Origin: Gracilimonas sp964505215
GTDB taxonomy: Bacteria > Bacteroidota > Rhodothermia > Balneolales > Balneolaceae
Direction: 5' to 3'
Assembly: GCA_964505215.1 (NCBI GenBank)
Contig: CAZDGU010000009.1
Location: forward strand, 52,459-116,458
DNA length: 64,000 nt
Shown here: piece after piece, positions 63,947 to 64,000 of the stretch
Layout: each line of letters starts with the position of its first letter
Position numbering within the stretch: position 1 is the stretch's first letter
Notes under the pieces: generated by a model
The model's input: the letters and a program-made list of their open reading frames with translations, nothing else
Told to the model about the DNA's origin: nothing
Database searches by the model: none
Program-made: the position numbers and the translations under genes

Positions 63947-64000
63947 GCATAACATCTTTAAAAAGGATAATGTCAAGGGCCTATAGCTTTCCCACCGTAG
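63947..64000 (+). other. attC: attC site of cassette 6 (left part only)
   Basis: R'' GCATAAC within TTGTATGCATAAC, the complement of the cassette start GTTATGCATACAA. The R' end is beyond the window edge. Its inner arm does not show the GCGNNT...GGGACGC wording of most sites here. Confidence 0.75.

Larger units (their letters stand above)
57396..64000 (+). mobile_element. Chromosomal integron with at least six gene cassettes
   Basis: An IntI-type integrase (leftward), an attI region and a rightward series of cassettes separated by attC sites. Cassette limits at the G^TT cut are 58554-59949, 59950-61460, 61461-61824, 61825-62251, 62252-63520 and 63521 to beyond the window. In every cassette the first bases after the cut are the reverse complement of its own attC R'' box, as expected for units that circularise and integrate. 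The array is open at the right end. Confidence 0.92.

Overview
The window is a chromosomal segment of a Bacteroidota-related bacterium. A SusC/SusD pair, DUF5686 and DUF4293 proteins, BshA (bacillithiol), many Bacteroidota-type lipoproteins and moderately AT-rich DNA point to the Balneolota/Rhodothermota branch. That placement is inferred from gene content only; there is no rRNA here. Four tRNA genes are present: Ser-GCU, Ala-GGC, Arg-CCU and Arg-ACG.

Layout. 1-7.1 kb: tRNA-Ser, then a leftward four-gene operon (secreted protein, FecR-domain protein, outer-membrane barrel, CHASE2-adenylate cyclase) that looks like an envelope-sensing cyclic-nucleotide system. 7.3-14.3 kb: tRNA-Ala, a TSP3/OmpA lipoprotein, a DUF5686 outer-membrane protein, tRNA-Arg, a HAD phosphatase, a GlsB-like membrane protein, an orphan FbpC-type ATPase and a SPOR lipoprotein. 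14.4-18.5 kb: a partner-switching cassette (STAS, RsbW-like kinase, GAF-SpoIIE phosphatase) converging on an MltF-like transglycosylase. 18.8-21.3 kb: two EamA transporters and a DUF4293 protein. 21.3-33.1 kb: a surface-polysaccharide locus (Wza-like export protein, Wzy/WaaL, Wzz, Wzx, several glycosyltransferases, one beta-propeller of unknown role), partly very AT-rich and with several TTG starts.

33.1-56.1 kb is mostly housekeeping: pyrR-pyrB, sucC, bshA, a CNNM/CorC protein, rluD, recN, an FAD/Fe-S D-lactate-dehydrogenase-type enzyme, an alpha/beta hydrolase, lhgO, a susD-susC pair, a TlpA-like thioredoxin, ahcY and a second STAS protein. Two gene-free stretches (36.2-37.2 kb and 56.1-57.3 kb) hold an unnamed repeat system. 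A 200-bp element with imperfect terminal inverted repeats and internal hairpins is present twice, and a separate 180-bp block is present as two apparently identical direct copies plus one decayed relative.

57.3-64.0 kb is the most interesting part: a chromosomal integron. An IntI-type tyrosine recombinase reads leftward beside tRNA-Arg(ACG). An attI region with repeated TTCGGATAA motifs follows, then a rightward array of at least six cassettes. The cassettes are separated by VCR-like attC sites (about 122-125 bp, with one divergent 90-bp site) whose R'' boxes match the first bases of the same cassette. They encode mainly envelope proteins (three lipoproteins, two small membrane proteins), an HNH nuclease and one gene in reverse orientation. 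The array runs off the right end.
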